Source: Apoderus coryli (Eukaryota; Arthropoda; Insecta; Coleoptera; Attelabidae). Taken from it: 64,000 nucleotides of DNA. The notes under the pieces were generated by a model. It did no database searches, was not told where the DNA came from, and saw nothing but the letters and a program-made list of their open reading frames with translations. The position numbers and the translations under genes are program-made. Below, in pieces: positions 37,598 through 53,600 of this stretch. Every line of letters begins with the position of its first letter. The stretch's first letter is position 1. The stretch is from positions 15,438,001 through 15,502,000 of the forward strand of contig OU452201.1 of the NCBI GenBank assembly GCA_911728435.2. The letters run 5' to 3'.

Positions 37598-40500
37598 GTG
37601 AGTGAACTTTCAGATTATTAATGATGCATATTTTCTTTTTTTATAAATTTTTTCTCAAGTAACAGCAAAGTCTGCTGCGCTCTATATTGTTAAAATGTTT
37701 CGTCAATATTATATAAGACTTGTGTATCCTTCATATTTGATTGATAGGGTAAAAAAGATGAGTGATTTCATTTTGCGGCGGACTTCAAAATTTTCTTTCT
37801 ACCTGTGAGATTCCCTGATTCTGACGAGAATTTGAGCTTTAGCAAAGTTGGTAAAAGTCCGAAATAAACTTAACACATTTATTTAAATAACGGGTGGGCA
37901 AATGAGGTTAGGAAGTGAATTAGCTGTCAAATGATGAAATGTAAAGAATTAAACTGTCATCCATTTATTTAGTAAAAACTTGGGAAATTTTAACCATGAA
38001 ACGCTACACTCGTGAACAATAGTATATTGTGCAACGAACATGATATGACATATATTTCCTATACGAGTATGATCGTTCGCCTGCGGCTCATGCTGCAAAT
38101 CATACGAGTAGGAAATGGTCATTTCATGTGAGTTTCGCATTATACCTTTTCTACGACTGTTTTAATGCTTTTGAATAAATTTAGCATAATTTTTAGGAAA
38201 ATATTTGTTTTTCGAAACTTACCCTTGTTAGCGTATAAGCCTAAATACGATAAATTAGAAGTATTAAATTGACTAAGTGGTGTTAAACTATATTCACTAT
38301 CACTGTTTACTTGTGTTGAAATTAACGAAATACTTATTTATAATTATTATTAATTATAAATACCAAAACTGTCAATTTGGTGTTTGTATTTTCGGCGTTG
38401 CTATGGTGACTTTTCATGCCCGCTGCTACTTTTGTCATTACCAGGAAATTTTATCCGTGCGTAATAATATTTCCCACTAGTTGCTATGTCAAGGTATTGT
38501 TGTTTTTTACATAATATGTTGACGATTTGATGTTTGTTTTTAAACAGTTCTATCACAAGTCAAAAAATATCCACTTAAATATCACCGCGACTCGAAAAAA
38601 TTTCCGGAAATATTTTTGGTCGCTATGGTAATGAGTCAAAATTAAACATCTTTTTGTTTGAAAAGTAGAAGTATGAAATTTTCAGAAGAATATTTGTAAA
38701 ATGTTTCATCTGTATAAATATTATGGTTTCAATGATTTATAAATAGGTGTTTTTTTAAGCTCACAGTCCCGGTGCGGTGGGGCGCCAATTTTGTAGCGGG
38801 TTGTTTTGTTGTAGCAAATAATCTTCTCGTGAACTTTAAATTTATTTTATAAATCAATAAAACCTATACAGATGAAAAATTTTAGAAAAATTCTTCTGAC
38901 AATCACCTGACAACCTTTTTAATAACCCTTTCTGTCAAAAAAAAAAAAAAAAATGCTAATAGTTATTTATTATACAAGGGAAAAAAGTACTAGATTTTAG
39001 CTCGAGGTTGTGTTGACAAAAAACCGAGAGCTAAAAGCAAAAGTAGCGTCAAAAATTATTGCCAGTTTTGATATATAAAGAAAATGTAACTTTTGTATAA
39101 TAAAATTTCCTAAAATTAAATATCTACCCTTACTTATGTGTCCGGGAAAAAGTACTCACTTTTTTCCCGGGTATAAAAAGTGACATTTTATTACCTGTCA
39201 AGAGAGTAAATATGTCAAACTTTTTTCCCGTCACAGAAAAAAATTAAATACAATATGTTACAGTGGTAGTTATTTATTTAAATAGGTCTTTTACAATTTT
39301 ACAACACGGGATGTTCCTAAAATGTTTTGCACTGTTCTTTTATCAGCTTACAAACAACTACAACACTCGCAGCATATGTGGAAGAAAGCTACCCGTTTAA
39401 AACTTTTTCTTTTTAAATATTTTTTGTTTTGTGTTAACTCAACAAACAAAGAATAATAATAGTGGTCAGTGACTCTCTCTACTGACCGCATACGAAGAGT
39501 TGAAGGGCACTGTTATTATAGATATAGCTGCTACAGCCAAAGTGTCTACAACCTATACCTATTTCTCGGATAAGTCGCATACTATTTAGACCTTATTGTT
39601 TAAGTATTTTTTCATTTTAAATTTGATATCAAAATATTAAAACTCATTATTTGAGTATATCGTCACTATTTAGAATTCTAAATATTAGGCAATCAAAATA
39701 ATCCCTTCGGATTAATAATAAAAGCCACTGCGTGAGTGAAAATTTAAATTTGTCCGTGGCTTTTTGGATAAAACTCAATATAAACAAAAACGTAAAATAA
39801 AAACTTATCTTTATGGCGTCCTAACGTTTCACAATAATATTAAATACAGATTAAATATTGATTTTTGTCTTCGGACGACGGGAACTGATTGGTTCCTGAA
39901 ACGTTAGGACTTAATTTACGTTTTTGTTTATATTAAGTTTTATCCAACTTTAGAGCACTGACAAATTTACATTTTCACTCACGCGGTGGCTTTTATTTTT
40001 AATACAAAATGATTATTTTGATTGCTTAATAATTAGAATTTTAAATATTGGCGAATTACCCAAATAATGAGCTTTAATCTATTTGCGCCACAACAAGCAT
40101 ACAAAAGCTAACAAAATATTGTCATAGCATTAATTGTTTTTTTTTTCTAAAATGATCTTTATTTCGCAAAGCAAGACAAACACTGTTATTATTATATTTA
40201 ATTTTGATACTATGAGATTTTCGATTACACTTATTAGGCAATCATAATCGTTAAAAAAACATGGGAAATAAAACAAAGTGCTCTAATAAAACAAACTAAG
40301 AAAGCTAATATTTTATATTGGTAATTTTTATGTATATAACCAAAGTTGATAAATAAGTAAACATAATTTTCTATGGTAACCGTAATATCTATACCTACCT
40401 ACTAGTTGTCATTGCATAAGCTTTGAAGTCTTTGTTTTTTCATGAAATCCAATCCCATTCCATATATGGGGTTATAATTTGAAAATTTTGACATGTTTTA

Positions 40501-43500
40501 GTTGCTCTCTCTATAACTGTTATCGCTCCAAATAATTACAAATTTTGAGCTTTATGGTAAATAATTTGTGTACTGAACTAGATATCAGGCCATTTCGCTT
40601 TTACTATGGTAAGCAATTGATGAAAAAGGGCCCATCTTTGCAAAAACCATTTTTTCAGGAGAGACAAAAAAGCGTATTTTGGGTAAATAAAAGAAGAATT
40701 TCATAAATAATATTTGTGATAATGATACATTTTGAAATTTTTTATTATAAACATTATAAACATTTTAAAAATTGGTTTGCAGGAAATACAGCATTAGAAA
40801 AAATAAAAAAAGTTTAATCCAAGTTAAATCTATAGAAAAACTACTAGAAAATAAATAACAAACTTGTATTTTAAAATATATATTTATATGAAAATATTAT
40901 TATAAACCTTAGATAACATATTCTTTATAAACTAAATGTCCTCTGGTTCATCCTCGTGTGGAAAGGAAGCACCTTTCAAGGTATAATAAAATGCAAAGCT
41001 TCTTAATGTTTTATAACTTTAGAGGATTTATAGGTAAGCTAGTTGAACATTTTAAAAAATTTGATATATGCCACGAAGCCAAACAATTGTGCGAAATGTA
41101 CATATAAAAAATGATAATATATTATTGTTTTGTGGAGCAGACGCCGTTTGATTTATATATTGATAAAATATTAGTATCTGACGTGACGAATGTTGTAAAC
41201 AAAACTGCAGACCTAACGCATTCATTTAATTTGACGCGGATGCTCAAAATTTCAACTTTATTTCATTAACAGAGATGAAGAAACGTATCGATATCGATGA
41301 AACTATTAATTATACGAGAAAATTTGCATATTGAATGCAATAATTTAAATAGGAGAATATAGAAACATTAAAATGTTCTAATAATGTAGGAAATGAAAAG
41401 CGTCTACTCCACACAAAATTCTTTATCTATATCATCAAACTTGAACACAACGGTCATACATGTTTCGAGACCGGGGATCTCATCATCAGTTACTTAAACA
41501 TTTACATAATCACCTTGTGGGAAAAATTTAAAACTTAAAATTTATTAATCACTAAGACTAAACTTAACATATTTTAATCGTCTTCAACTTTAAGACGTTT
41601 ATATTCATTAGATTTTTCTTTATATTTATCATATTACAATTACAATTATTGAATTAATGAAAATTTTAAAATTCCAAAGTTACTATGTATAGCACAAGAT
41701 AATCGAAAGACAATTGGAAATATAATATTATATTTTGAGGTTTGAATTTTCACCCCCTGTGATAATATTACAGTGTTAAAAAACTATGAAAACTGCAATT
41801 TTCTTAGCAAATTTCATTATTCTAAACTCTATCATATTGAAGATATTAAATAAAAAAAAAATTACCCTAATTTTAACGGTATGTAATTTCGAAGGGATAT
41901 GGTTTTGAGTTTTGCTGAAAAATCACTTTTTAAAAAATTTCATATCAACCTATATATGATCATTCTCATTTTAAATAATTAAACTTTTTGTAACTTTCAG
42001 GACCAGCTTCCGGTCTGCTAGTCCACGTGACATCACGAGTTCTGAAAGATGACCATTCCGCCTGTCATTTTCCATTTAACAGTTCAAGAACAGATGGCAA
42101 ATTACCACCACCCGGAGTGCCATGGATAGCTTTAGTGAAACGGGGACGTTGTAATTTTGAAGTGAAAGTTGAGAACGCATTTAGAAGTAATGCGGCTGGT
42201 GTTCTAGTGTATAATGATAGAGATTCACCTAATTTGGATTTGATGCAGTTAAGTTCAGACCCTAGGAGTGAGTACTATTTTAAATATGCTGAATTATAAC
42301 TTTGCCTTTAAAGAAAATATTAGATGCATCATAGTTTCCACAATTGAATTAAGAGACTTTTAAATTTAGTGTGGTACAGTCTGTTTTTGCTGTCGAACAT
42401 TATTATAAAAACATATGAATATTAATATAGTTCCAAATGTTTTTGGAAGTTCATATTCAGGAAATTACAACTACACACTTTTAAAAATATTTGAGTAGGT
42501 TATTGTACATTCATAAAATATAGAGATAATATTGATTTTAGACTAGATTTTAACACTTGTGTATATCTATTAAGACTTCTTTATAAACTTTAAATATTAG
42601 CATTCAACTATCGTCTATTCCGCAGACACTAATTATCTCAATAAACTAATTTTACATTAAACAGGTGACTTATCCTGTTGCGTGTCAGTTGTGAAATATT
42701 AATCGAAACATATTTTGCGCACATTTTCAAACACAACACAAAGGTGATTAAAAATCGAGACACGGCCTATGTGTGTGGTATTAAATTATGATTAAAAAAA
42801 GAGAAAAAATACAGTTGAGCAGCTAATATAAGTAAACAAGGCCACGTTAAAGTACCTAACAGCGACGAAGTTTCAATAATGTTTTGAGTTCTTTGTTCTT
42901 ATAATTGAACGACATACAGTTGGGCATACAAATTTAAGATAGCCATATGTGAGGTAGGAATGAATGTGAGGAATGAATCAATAAATTAATAAAAAATCAA
43001 TACAAAAAACAAAAACAAAATTTCCATTTATATTTATTATGAGTATTCATGTTTCGCTCTAAAACAGCGCCTTGAGATTATTTTTTTAAATAATGGTGGT
43101 TTGTTGAGCGAGATCTGAAACTGATATTAAAATCTCCTTAAAATAGGTGTTTGATACGCTTACGATGGTTCTATAATAAAATCGTGTGCCTTATCACGTA
43201 GGCAGATACAACCATACTGAGACTAATTAAAAACCAAAGCATTTGTAGATATGATTAATAAATACAATACAAAACATCAAAACCTATAATTGCCAACCAG
43301 GACAAACGGCGATATTCTAAAGTTAATAGTAAAAATGTTTCCAATATTGTGACAACTTATGTAGACATAAAATGCGTTAATACCTGATAAATATAAATTT
43401 TAAAAATAGTTTTTTTCACTTGTAGATATTTGTATAGGTATGTAGTATTTTGTTGGTAATAGACGCTAATCGAAACATTATGGCCTTCATCATTGTATAC

Positions 43501-46500
43501 AACAATGAAATTAATGGCCTTATCGTATATGACTGCTTCTCATTTTTCAGAGATATTATATTTGAAACCAAAATATTCTATACTAGCTATTGGATAATCT
43601 ATCTAATATACAGAGTGTTTAAAAAAGACGCGGAAATACAATTAACAAATACTTACAAAAACTGTTGAAAGTGACCACTTCTAGCTCGGATACATGAATC
43701 CAATCTTCTCCTCATTAACTCCGAATTCTCTCAAAAATACCAGGGTAGTTTCTAATCTAATTTCACTCAGCACTAATGCGATGCCTTAAGTTCTCCACAT
43801 TTTCCACAGGAGTAGCGTAAAGTAAGGACTTCAGGTGGCCCCACATAAAAAAGTCCTGTGGGATTAAATCCGGAGATTGTGCAGGCCATAAGTTACGTCG
43901 ACCTCGGCCAATCCAGCGATTTCTGTATGTTTCTGTTAAAAACTCAGGAGCAACCTGACTAAAATGCGCTGGTGCACCATAAACCACATTGCATTTCTTA
44001 TTGCCAATTGTAGGTTTTCCAGAAAGTGGCGAATATCAATCCGGTAAGTCTTTCTGGTAGAAATACTGGTCCAATTAAGCAGTATCCCACATTTCCAATC
44101 CAAACGTTCAACGAGAACTATTAGAAGACATACTCTGAGATAATCTTTCAGTGTACAACCACCTAGTTTCTAATGCATTTGCATAGTGATTCACGTTAAG
44201 GGAATTCAACAAATTTGACAAAATCAAAATAATTGGCGCAGTCAAATAACATAAACGTTACTGATTTATAGTCGAATTATTTGCAAATATTCTTGCTTTA
44301 TCTCAAGGCAATATCGAAATTATTACATTATTACAGTGGCGTACATTTTTTTTTTGTCATTAATTTGTATTAAGTTGCCCCCCTAGCGCCACTGGACTTA
44401 AGTATTTTGATCTAGTTAGGGCCAAATTGCAAAGAAATCGGTAAGGAGATATTTGACTTTAAATACATGTTGGCTAATACTCGTGCAAAGTTTACTGTAT
44501 ATGTGTCTCCATCTACATTATTTCAAGGTAATTTTAGGCTGGAAGTGGAGCTATAATTTTTAATGTATATATTTAGTATATTGTGTTAACATTCGTTAAT
44601 CAAATATTTGCGTGTTTTTTTCAATTGGGGACTGATCAACCAGCCTTAAAGATATATTTAAAGATAGAGATTAAGGTATCTTTAAAGATATAGATTAGAT
44701 AATATATATTTGGTTTCGCTTTAAATCGTGTCGAAATATCCAACTAATAGTTTTATAGTTTCAAACATTGTATGTAGAAAGTAGAAATTTTTGGGTTTGC
44801 AAGCATATAATGATGTCTAAAAAAGTATGTCCAAAATATAAAATTAAACAATTTTGTTGTTGTTTTAAAAGAAATGTGGCATGTGATTATCTGTATTTAC
44901 AGTAGCGACAGGAGATAAAATTAAAGAGACATATAATATGTGAGATATGAACGGACGAACGTGTTCTACAAAATATCACCTACATATTTAAATTATTAAA
45001 TCATTGTGCATTCCTTAGGATACGCGCCAAAGATACCTATGCTTTATTAATTATAAACTAAAAATGATAATTAAACTTCAATTTCATTTGGTTATGTACT
45101 GCTAGTTGTTATTAATTAAACCACAATTTTTTTCGTCAAAGGTACTAAACATATAAGCATTAGCTTTAGACGATTCTAACTAAGATATTTAGGAAAAAAG
45201 TAAATTCGATAAAAAACGCAAGACTGCTAGACACTTCGATATTTGTATTGCGTAAGTCTTGCACAGCTTGGTCTTGGTCTTGCACACCTGATTTTGGTCT
45301 TCCAAGCGTTTAGCAAGACTGCAAGACCCGTCTCGCTCATCACTACTTTCCACAGCACATATTTCGAAGGGGAATTTCCCGTTACAAAATTTTATTCAAT
45401 ATCGTTACGGGTAATATGTTATATAAGCCATATATTTGAGCTTATTGAACTCTCGGTTTTAGCAGAAGTAGAATATTACATCGTCTATCCAGAAGTTTTT
45501 GTGGATCAACTAGATAAGATTTTTCTCGGAATTATGCATTCAAATTTGCTAATATTCTTGAATATACGATAGTTCTGCATTACATTTGTGACCAAATATT
45601 TTTTTAGAAAAAAAAAACATTAAAATCGTTCTATAATAAAACCAGAACAATTGACTACATGATTTTTCGATGATTAAATTAAAAACAACAAAAAATAAAT
45701 TAAAAACAATAATAAAATAATACATACCTAATAAATAATTAAATAAGTATAAGTACAAATGGATATTCTAAGTAATATTTTATAGCAATATTTCTTTCAC
45801 ATAGAGAGTTTTAAATATAAATTATGCCCCAATTTATGTGTTTATTGTATATAAAATATTTATATAAAAAAAGAAATGTTCAAAACCAAAAAACCAAAGG
45901 GCCTCTTTAGAATTCTTTTCAACTTACATTTGGACAAGACCTTCCACCCTGTAAATCACAATTAAATTTAAGTACAATATTATATGTTAAGATTCCTCTG
46001 TTTGATTGATGATTGATTCTATTTAAAATCCTTATTCAATTTTCTGAAAATGTGTTCGGAAAGTCTAGTTTAAATCAGTAACTGTGATATTTGATCTCGA
46101 AACCTATTACAAATAGCGCAATGGATCAAATCATTATGTTTTTCTAATTTAGTTTTGGATATTTATTTATAAATGTTTATCTTTTTGCGAACCTGTATAC
46201 TTTATAGTATGATAATAGTTAAAAAGTGACCAGTAATCGAACACACCTAACATTGCACTTCACTGAGAATTTAATTCAATTTATCTATTAACAACGCGAA
46301 CTTATTATTATTTTAGCCATTGTTTTTTTTAATTTAATCATCGGAATATTCTCAAATTGTAATAGCTATTTTGACAGTTCCAAGAAAAAAATTAAAATTA
46401 TTATATTATTATTGTGCATTATTATGACTGACCGATTATTGTTCGGTTGTAAATCATAAGAATAATTATTTTATTATTATTGCAATGACATTTTTACATT

Positions 46501-47609
46501 AGACGCAATTTAAAGAATTAAGAGATTATTCGTGGCTTTATAGATATTATAGTCTTGTTAGATATTATTTATGTTGTTTATATGGCACCAACAGTTTACA
46601 TGGAAATAAATGTAATACGCTACTTACAAATTTTATATCGGATTCGGTATAATGAACTACCCAATTTAGACATCTTACAAGAACTTATCGAAGACTTTGA
46701 AGATGATTCACACCCATTTCACATTCCCACGCCCAAAACGGAACGCATATTGAAAAACTCGGTACTGTGATTATTAGTGCCAAATCTAATATCTTAGTAA
46801 ATGATTAAGAATAAGACCTAATGCTGAAAATTTCAAAACCACAAAGGCAAATAACTATAAATCACATATCTTACTTCCAATCGAAACTTGCATGTGCACG
46901 ACTGTTATAAGAAAAATCTACGATCATAAATGACATACCCAATATAAAGATCAGTGGAGGAAAAATAGCTTATCGGAAGATACGCGAAATAGTCTTTGAA
47001 ACTGGTCAAAAAACAATTATGAGGCAAATAACTAAACTACGCCACATGTAGCCAACGTCGAAAGTGATATTTATGTCCCTATTAATATCAAGAAAAAAAA
47101 ATCTTTTAGTAAATAATCAAGGGCTGATATTATTAGTTGAAGTTTTTGATAGTATTTCAGTAATTTAATTTTAATTTTTTTCACTTTATTTTTCTTGGAG
47201 TGTTCGGTTTTTATAAAAAATCCATTACAAAACTTCTTTAAATAAAAACATCCATTTTTATTTTCGTCAAATAAATGAAATAAAACGACAACGATGTTTT
47301 GTTACTAATTCGTGCATTATATTGTGGTGTGTGATTATATTCTTATTTTAAAAAAGATTTAGACCTATTTAAAATAAATAAATAGATTTATTTCTATTGG
47401 AAATAATATAAATTATAAATCTAAAGAAAACGAGAAATATAATATAACAAATAGTAACAATATTACCAACAGTGATCTAGATGGGTCGCTCATATTTGTC
47501 TCAATATAATTTAATCATAGGTATACAGTTCAAAAATAATTGTGAGCCAATATTTTCTGTTATTGTGTAGTAAACCAAAAACATTTGAATGTGATGTTAT
47601 TTTTGTTTG

Positions 47610-47642
<33 letters not shown>

Positions 47643-50600
47643 TTTTATTGTTACTAAAAATATTAATTAAGAAAGTGAATTTAGATTTTTTCGATGTGAG
47701 ACCAATCTGTCCCCGGTATTTATTTAGAAAACTGGTGCTGGGGGTTCCAAAATCCAAAATGCTCAATATCGCCTTGTAACTCAGAAACTAAGAGAGCTAT
47801 GATCATTTTGTTGCGGCATCTTTCGTTTCACAAAGAAATCGCTCAGGTTCTCGAAAACCCCAAGGTTCTATCTTTAAAACAACCGAGATATCCGGTAAGG
47901 ACAGCCGAAATGGGACACTCTGTTGTGTCCAAGGAATCACCCGGTATAAGTTTTTCATGCAAGCTGAAATGTGTTATTCCAGAAAAACTAGATATTTTTG
48001 AAAGTATCATGTTAATAAATTCAAAATTAATCGGAATTTGAAAAATCCTTGATAAAGATATTGATACATATTTATATAATACATACAAATAAGAAGGTCG
48101 TGTTATTGTATTTTTTTTTTGTCTTAAAATGTAGCATTTATCAACACTATATCTAATTAAAGTTATTTAATAACAATTTGACACGGTCCTGTAATTTTCT
48201 CGTTGAATTGTGTCTCAGTTCATAAATTACTTTAATTGTCTTCTTAATTACATAAAGCAAAATATATCAATAAATTAACTTTATATACATTTGAATATTT
48301 TCTTAGTTTTTTTTTTTTTAATATTTCTAATATACCGCGTCTCAAAAATCTAGATTTACATAAATATTAATATATCTCACTATGGTACATACATGACTTT
48401 CTTATTACAAATATTTTATAATGGTCACGACAGCTATTCTCATTCCTGGTGTCTCAAATATTGGAATGATTGTAATAGACGTTAAATAATAAATAATTAA
48501 TGTAAAATGACATATTGACAAAATACTCAGCCACTGCTGACAAATCAAACATTATTATATTTAAATAAAAGTCGTACGTCCACGAAATAAATTCAATTGA
48601 ATTACTATTAGTAACCAAACATGTTTCGAAACTCCAGGCTTCATCCTTAGGGGTACCTACAGTTATAGAAAAGTTATTGCATTATTTTATTTTTTACATA
48701 GTTTAGTTTAGTTTGCTACGCCATTTAACATTTAATACAATTAAAGAAAATACATAATCTGCAAAGAGAAAAAACTTATTATATTTAATATATTTTACAA
48801 AAAGAAAATTTATTATGTTATAACATCAATTTAAATATTTTCCTTTAAATTATGATGAGAAGGTTTTGTGCACGAAATGACTTCAAGAGATAGGTAATGT
48901 AAAACATTAGGTAACTTGAACTATAAAATAGTTTCAAACCAAACGCTGGCACTTCCTTTTTATGCTGAATGAATGTTGAGATGGCTGTGTTGTTATGTGA
49001 TTTGATTTATGTTAACTCTTCGGTTTTTCATTAAATTTTAGAAATAAGTTTTCAAATTACCAAACATATTAAATATGTACAAAACAATACAATAGGTATT
49101 AATTGCTTGAATATTAACTAGTAATTATCCAGGAAAATACAAAAAATAAACATTCATACCAATAGCAGGAATTAATTTTCAATTGGAATTGGTATTTAAC
49201 TACGTGGTATAGTGCATGTTTACCTATAAAAGGTTATAAATATTTATGTATGGTATAAATAAAATAACAATTCTAATATACTTGTCTTAAAATGTTTATA
49301 GTAGGCCATTAAATGCAAAGGAAAATTGAAAATAAAAAAAAATAATTATGTATGTAAGATTTTCAAAGAAAGACGTCAATAGATTACAAAAAAAACTGTT
49401 ATAAAATGCTTTATTGACTTAAGAATTTGCAAAATTTAAAAAATATCAGTCAGATCTCAAAATATATCACATATCTGTTGTACGTTTAGTGGAAATAAAA
49501 AGCATGTTTGTTACGAAATCAATTTTAACAATAATACTAAATTGGTGCTCAACTCAACAGGTTAGATATAAGATTATATGATCCTAACTAGATCAAAATT
49601 ATTAAGTCCAGTGGCGTCAGGGGGGCAACTTAATAAAAATTAATTAATTGACATAAAATAATGTACATCACTGAATAATTTAAATTAGATATTTTTTTGA
49701 GATAAAGCAACTAAAACTACAGCTTTTTCATCTCTTGTATTTTTTTCATATGTTGCTTCGTTCACGAGATAAATATTAAAAACATTTTTTAACATACCAA
49801 GAATATTGGCGAATAATTCAACTAAAAATAACATTAACATTTCGAAGCAAGATAAAAATAAATAAATAAAATTAACATGTATACCTAATACAAAAAATTA
49901 CAAAAATGTTGAAAGTGACCAGATCTAGCTCGGATACATGAATCCAATTTTCGCCTCATTGACTGCTGGCGAACTCTCTCAAAAATATCAGGGTCGATTC
50001 TAATCGATTTACACCCAGCAATAATGCGATGGACGTCCACATTTTCTACAAGAGTAGCATGGGACTAGGCCGAGCCACCAAGTAGACAATTAATTTTTTT
50101 ACAAAAGAGATGATATTAAAAAATCTATCTAGCTACTCTCGAATTTTGACTTAAATTATTTATTAATATATGATCATTACTGCGCAAGAAAAGTTCATTA
50201 AATCGTACGTATCAGTTTTGTTTGATGTATGATCGACCTAAAACCTTCCATTATTCCAGTACAGATGCACGTTCTAAAATTTTATGCCGGTTTATCGCTC
50301 GATAAGTATCACAATGTATATCATGTAAATAATTTCTGGTTGTGTAAAAATGTAGGTGTACCCATGCAGTTTTCTATTTAGGTAGATTCTACACGCATCA
50401 TTAAAAGTGAAAAGAGTAAATTTCCTTGTATAGAATTCGATATGAAATACTAGAATAATAGAAATGAATACAGCAAATTTATGGTGAAACTAGTATATGC
50501 ACGACGAACTGGTTATGTTTAGTGTAATCTAGAAAAAATAATAAAACACGACACAATTTTAAATTAAATTAGTAAAAGTGAAAACCTTTTCAAATATTTT

Positions 50601-53600
50601 TAACAAATAATATACAATGTTCATTATATTTTTAGCTTTTATTATTTGATTTGAATAAGCTTTTATTTTATGTCATTTACGCTGTATAAACTAGTAGATT
50701 TTGGCCAATCCAGTCCTAATCAGTGTTGCGTTATACATATAATGATTAAAATGTGTGGGAAATAGTTGTTGTGTCACAGATCTTTATTAATAATATGATT
50801 TTACTGGCTCATATGGAAATAGTTCTTCAATATTTTATGCCCTTTTTATCTATCATTTTACATATAAATTATTTTTACTAGCTCAAAAGATATTCTTTGT
50901 TGACCCTCTTGGCAATACTTCTTTATATATTTATATATTCTAGTTTGTATAAGATTATGCTCCTGTGCTTTACACCTTTCTATTCTTGATTCATTAGTAG
51001 AACTAGGAGAACTCTTTCTCCTGTTATCTCCAAATGTTGTCACTAGCCCTCTTAATCTTATCAGACGTGTGAAGATTTTTCACTGCTCATTTTATATAAA
51101 AACTTCACGTCAGCTTCACGTTTAGTTGATCTTACAAAATTTCTGGAAATAATTAATAATAATTAACGTACATACGTGAAATTAGTTTTCGTGGAATTGG
51201 CCGAATATTCAACAAGCCCTTCATTCATATAGTCAGCCCTCAATCCGGATGCTTCCATTTTGGGTCATTTGGAACAAACCATAGACCTCCACATTAATTA
51301 TGTTAATTTCAATAATCTTTGATTAATTTGATTGTTCTTTCAGCATTATGACAATTTTCCATCAACCAATGCTTAGTTGAATTTCTGATTGATATAATTT
51401 GGTATTTTTCCTATCTAACACCTCTGTCAATACTGTGATGTATTTAATGTTCAGGATTTAGCGACTTAATCTAAAGTTCAGTACAGAGGAACTTCCGTAC
51501 TTAAGTTTTTGTTTATGAAACTAATATTTATATTTTGTTTTGTAGATAAGTAACTATAAAGTCTGTTAAAGATTACAAATAATGTGTACGTATTTATTGT
51601 AAAAAATATGAAAATTTAAAGTGTTCACACACACACACACAGATATCCTAATGGAATTTCGTAACTCATAACAAAAATATACTATTGTTGATCGGATTTC
51701 TATTATCTTAGCTTTAAAGTTGTTTAGGTATTTTTTGAATTTTTTACAATATAAAGTATATTTGCCAATGCCAAGCGGAAATTTAATTTTAATCGAGTGG
51801 GCTCTTGTCACAATATTATCTACTTAATTGTTGAGACTAATTGAGTATTCGAAATTATATTGAAATAATTATGTAACTTAAAACATTTTAATCAAAGCCA
51901 GAAAGAATTGATATGCTTTTATATTTTTATTTTTTATATTTTTTGTCCAAATTCTTCCCATTATAAAAATCTTACATTGTGACAAGTGACAAGAGCTCAC
52001 TAGACTAAAATTGAAATTTCTGCTTGGGATGGGTATATTTTATTTAAAATTATCGTGATCTAAAATGAGATCCAACTTATTAAAAGAATAAATAGGTTTA
52101 CTGATAATCTAAGTTGAATAAAATGAGTTAAATTCCAAAAATACTTAACTTTAGGTTTAGGCATATAGTAAATATTGCAGATAAATAAACGATAGAATTA
52201 CTTATCTCAAAAAGTTTTGTCAAAATAAGTTTCATTTGATAATAACAATTATCTAATTTTTTTTAAAAAATCGTAAGAAGTAAAAAGGTATTTTAGTATA
52301 GATAACCATCATGGGCTATTCAAAAATGCAATAAACAGAGCATTTTATTAAAAACGTAATATATGTCCGATATGCTGCTCTCCTTTGAAGCACCCTGTAT
52401 ATCTGAAAATGTGGTTCTAATGGAATTTCGTTTACCAAACAATATAATACACCAGAAATGAAACAAGTCTAACAGCAGTGCTCTTGAGTTTTACAACATG
52501 TGATTAAATATATTTTAAGTGTTGTTTTGGTATTAAATGGCTAATAATAAGTTCGTTAGGGTGGGCCCCACTTGGAAAGAAAATAATTAAATTGATCATA
52601 TGGCTTCGGTTTAGCATATTTTTTTTTTATTATTGTTTGGGTTTATTTTAAATATTAGGTGACTTCTTGCCAGTTTTTCATGTAGATGCAGCTGTTGTTT
52701 GTCGTGTTTCGCCTTTTCTATTTATTGAAACACATGTCGTAATGTATTACATTACGCAATAGTACGCATTGGTATTAAGTTCCATGATATATCTATTATG
52801 AGAAATATAAGAAAAGTAAACAATGAGGGATTGATATTTTGTTTCGTGTTTGATTGATAAAGTGTGTAACTGAATATGATTGAGATATAGGTATGGTTCT
52901 ACAGCGAGAATAAGCTAAAACAAATTGGATAAGACTCATGCACAGTTGAGGGTGTCTCAAATTCTATGGTTTTGCGGGGTATCTCTAAAACTAGACGAGA
53001 TGCAAAAGGAGTAGTCAGGATGTCATGGCCTATTTTCGGATAGAACAACGAATATCGATAAAGTTTTTTTATCAGTTGTTTACTTTTCGAGGTTTTCTAA
53101 AATAATTTATTTTATCAAATAACTTTCTTATTCTAACAAATACCAAAAACTGGTAAAGAAACTTTTAATTGATACGGCAAATAGGAATACCGTGACGTAC
53201 CTACTTAGAATTATTTTGGGGAGCCTAGTTCAGGACATACTATGATATAAACTTATGTTCTTTTAAATGTGTAACACCCAGTATAATTTAGGCTAATTTG
53301 ATTCCTTTTATAATTCTCTTTCACCCAAACATATCATGCACCTCTTTTTTTTTATAGTTTGTCCTGTAGGGTTAGGTATCCCGTAGGTCGATATAACATA
53401 ATGAAAATGAAAGTAGTTGATTGCTCATTACAACATTTATTGGATAGTCTAAAATCTCGATTCAAGAAAAAATAAATTAACAATTTACAAATAAGTAGAT
53501 ACAGTAAAAAAATGTACAATTTCAAAATATTATTGTTAGTTTAATAAATCAAAATATTATAAATTTTATAAATTATAAACGATGGAATAACACTGCAATA

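Noticed and set aside
46555..46770. 71-residue + strand frame with NELPNLDILQELIEDFEDDSHP-type acidic stretch
   Set aside because: It looks somewhat protein-like but has no recognised domain and no convincing splice partners. It may be a scrap of a transposase.
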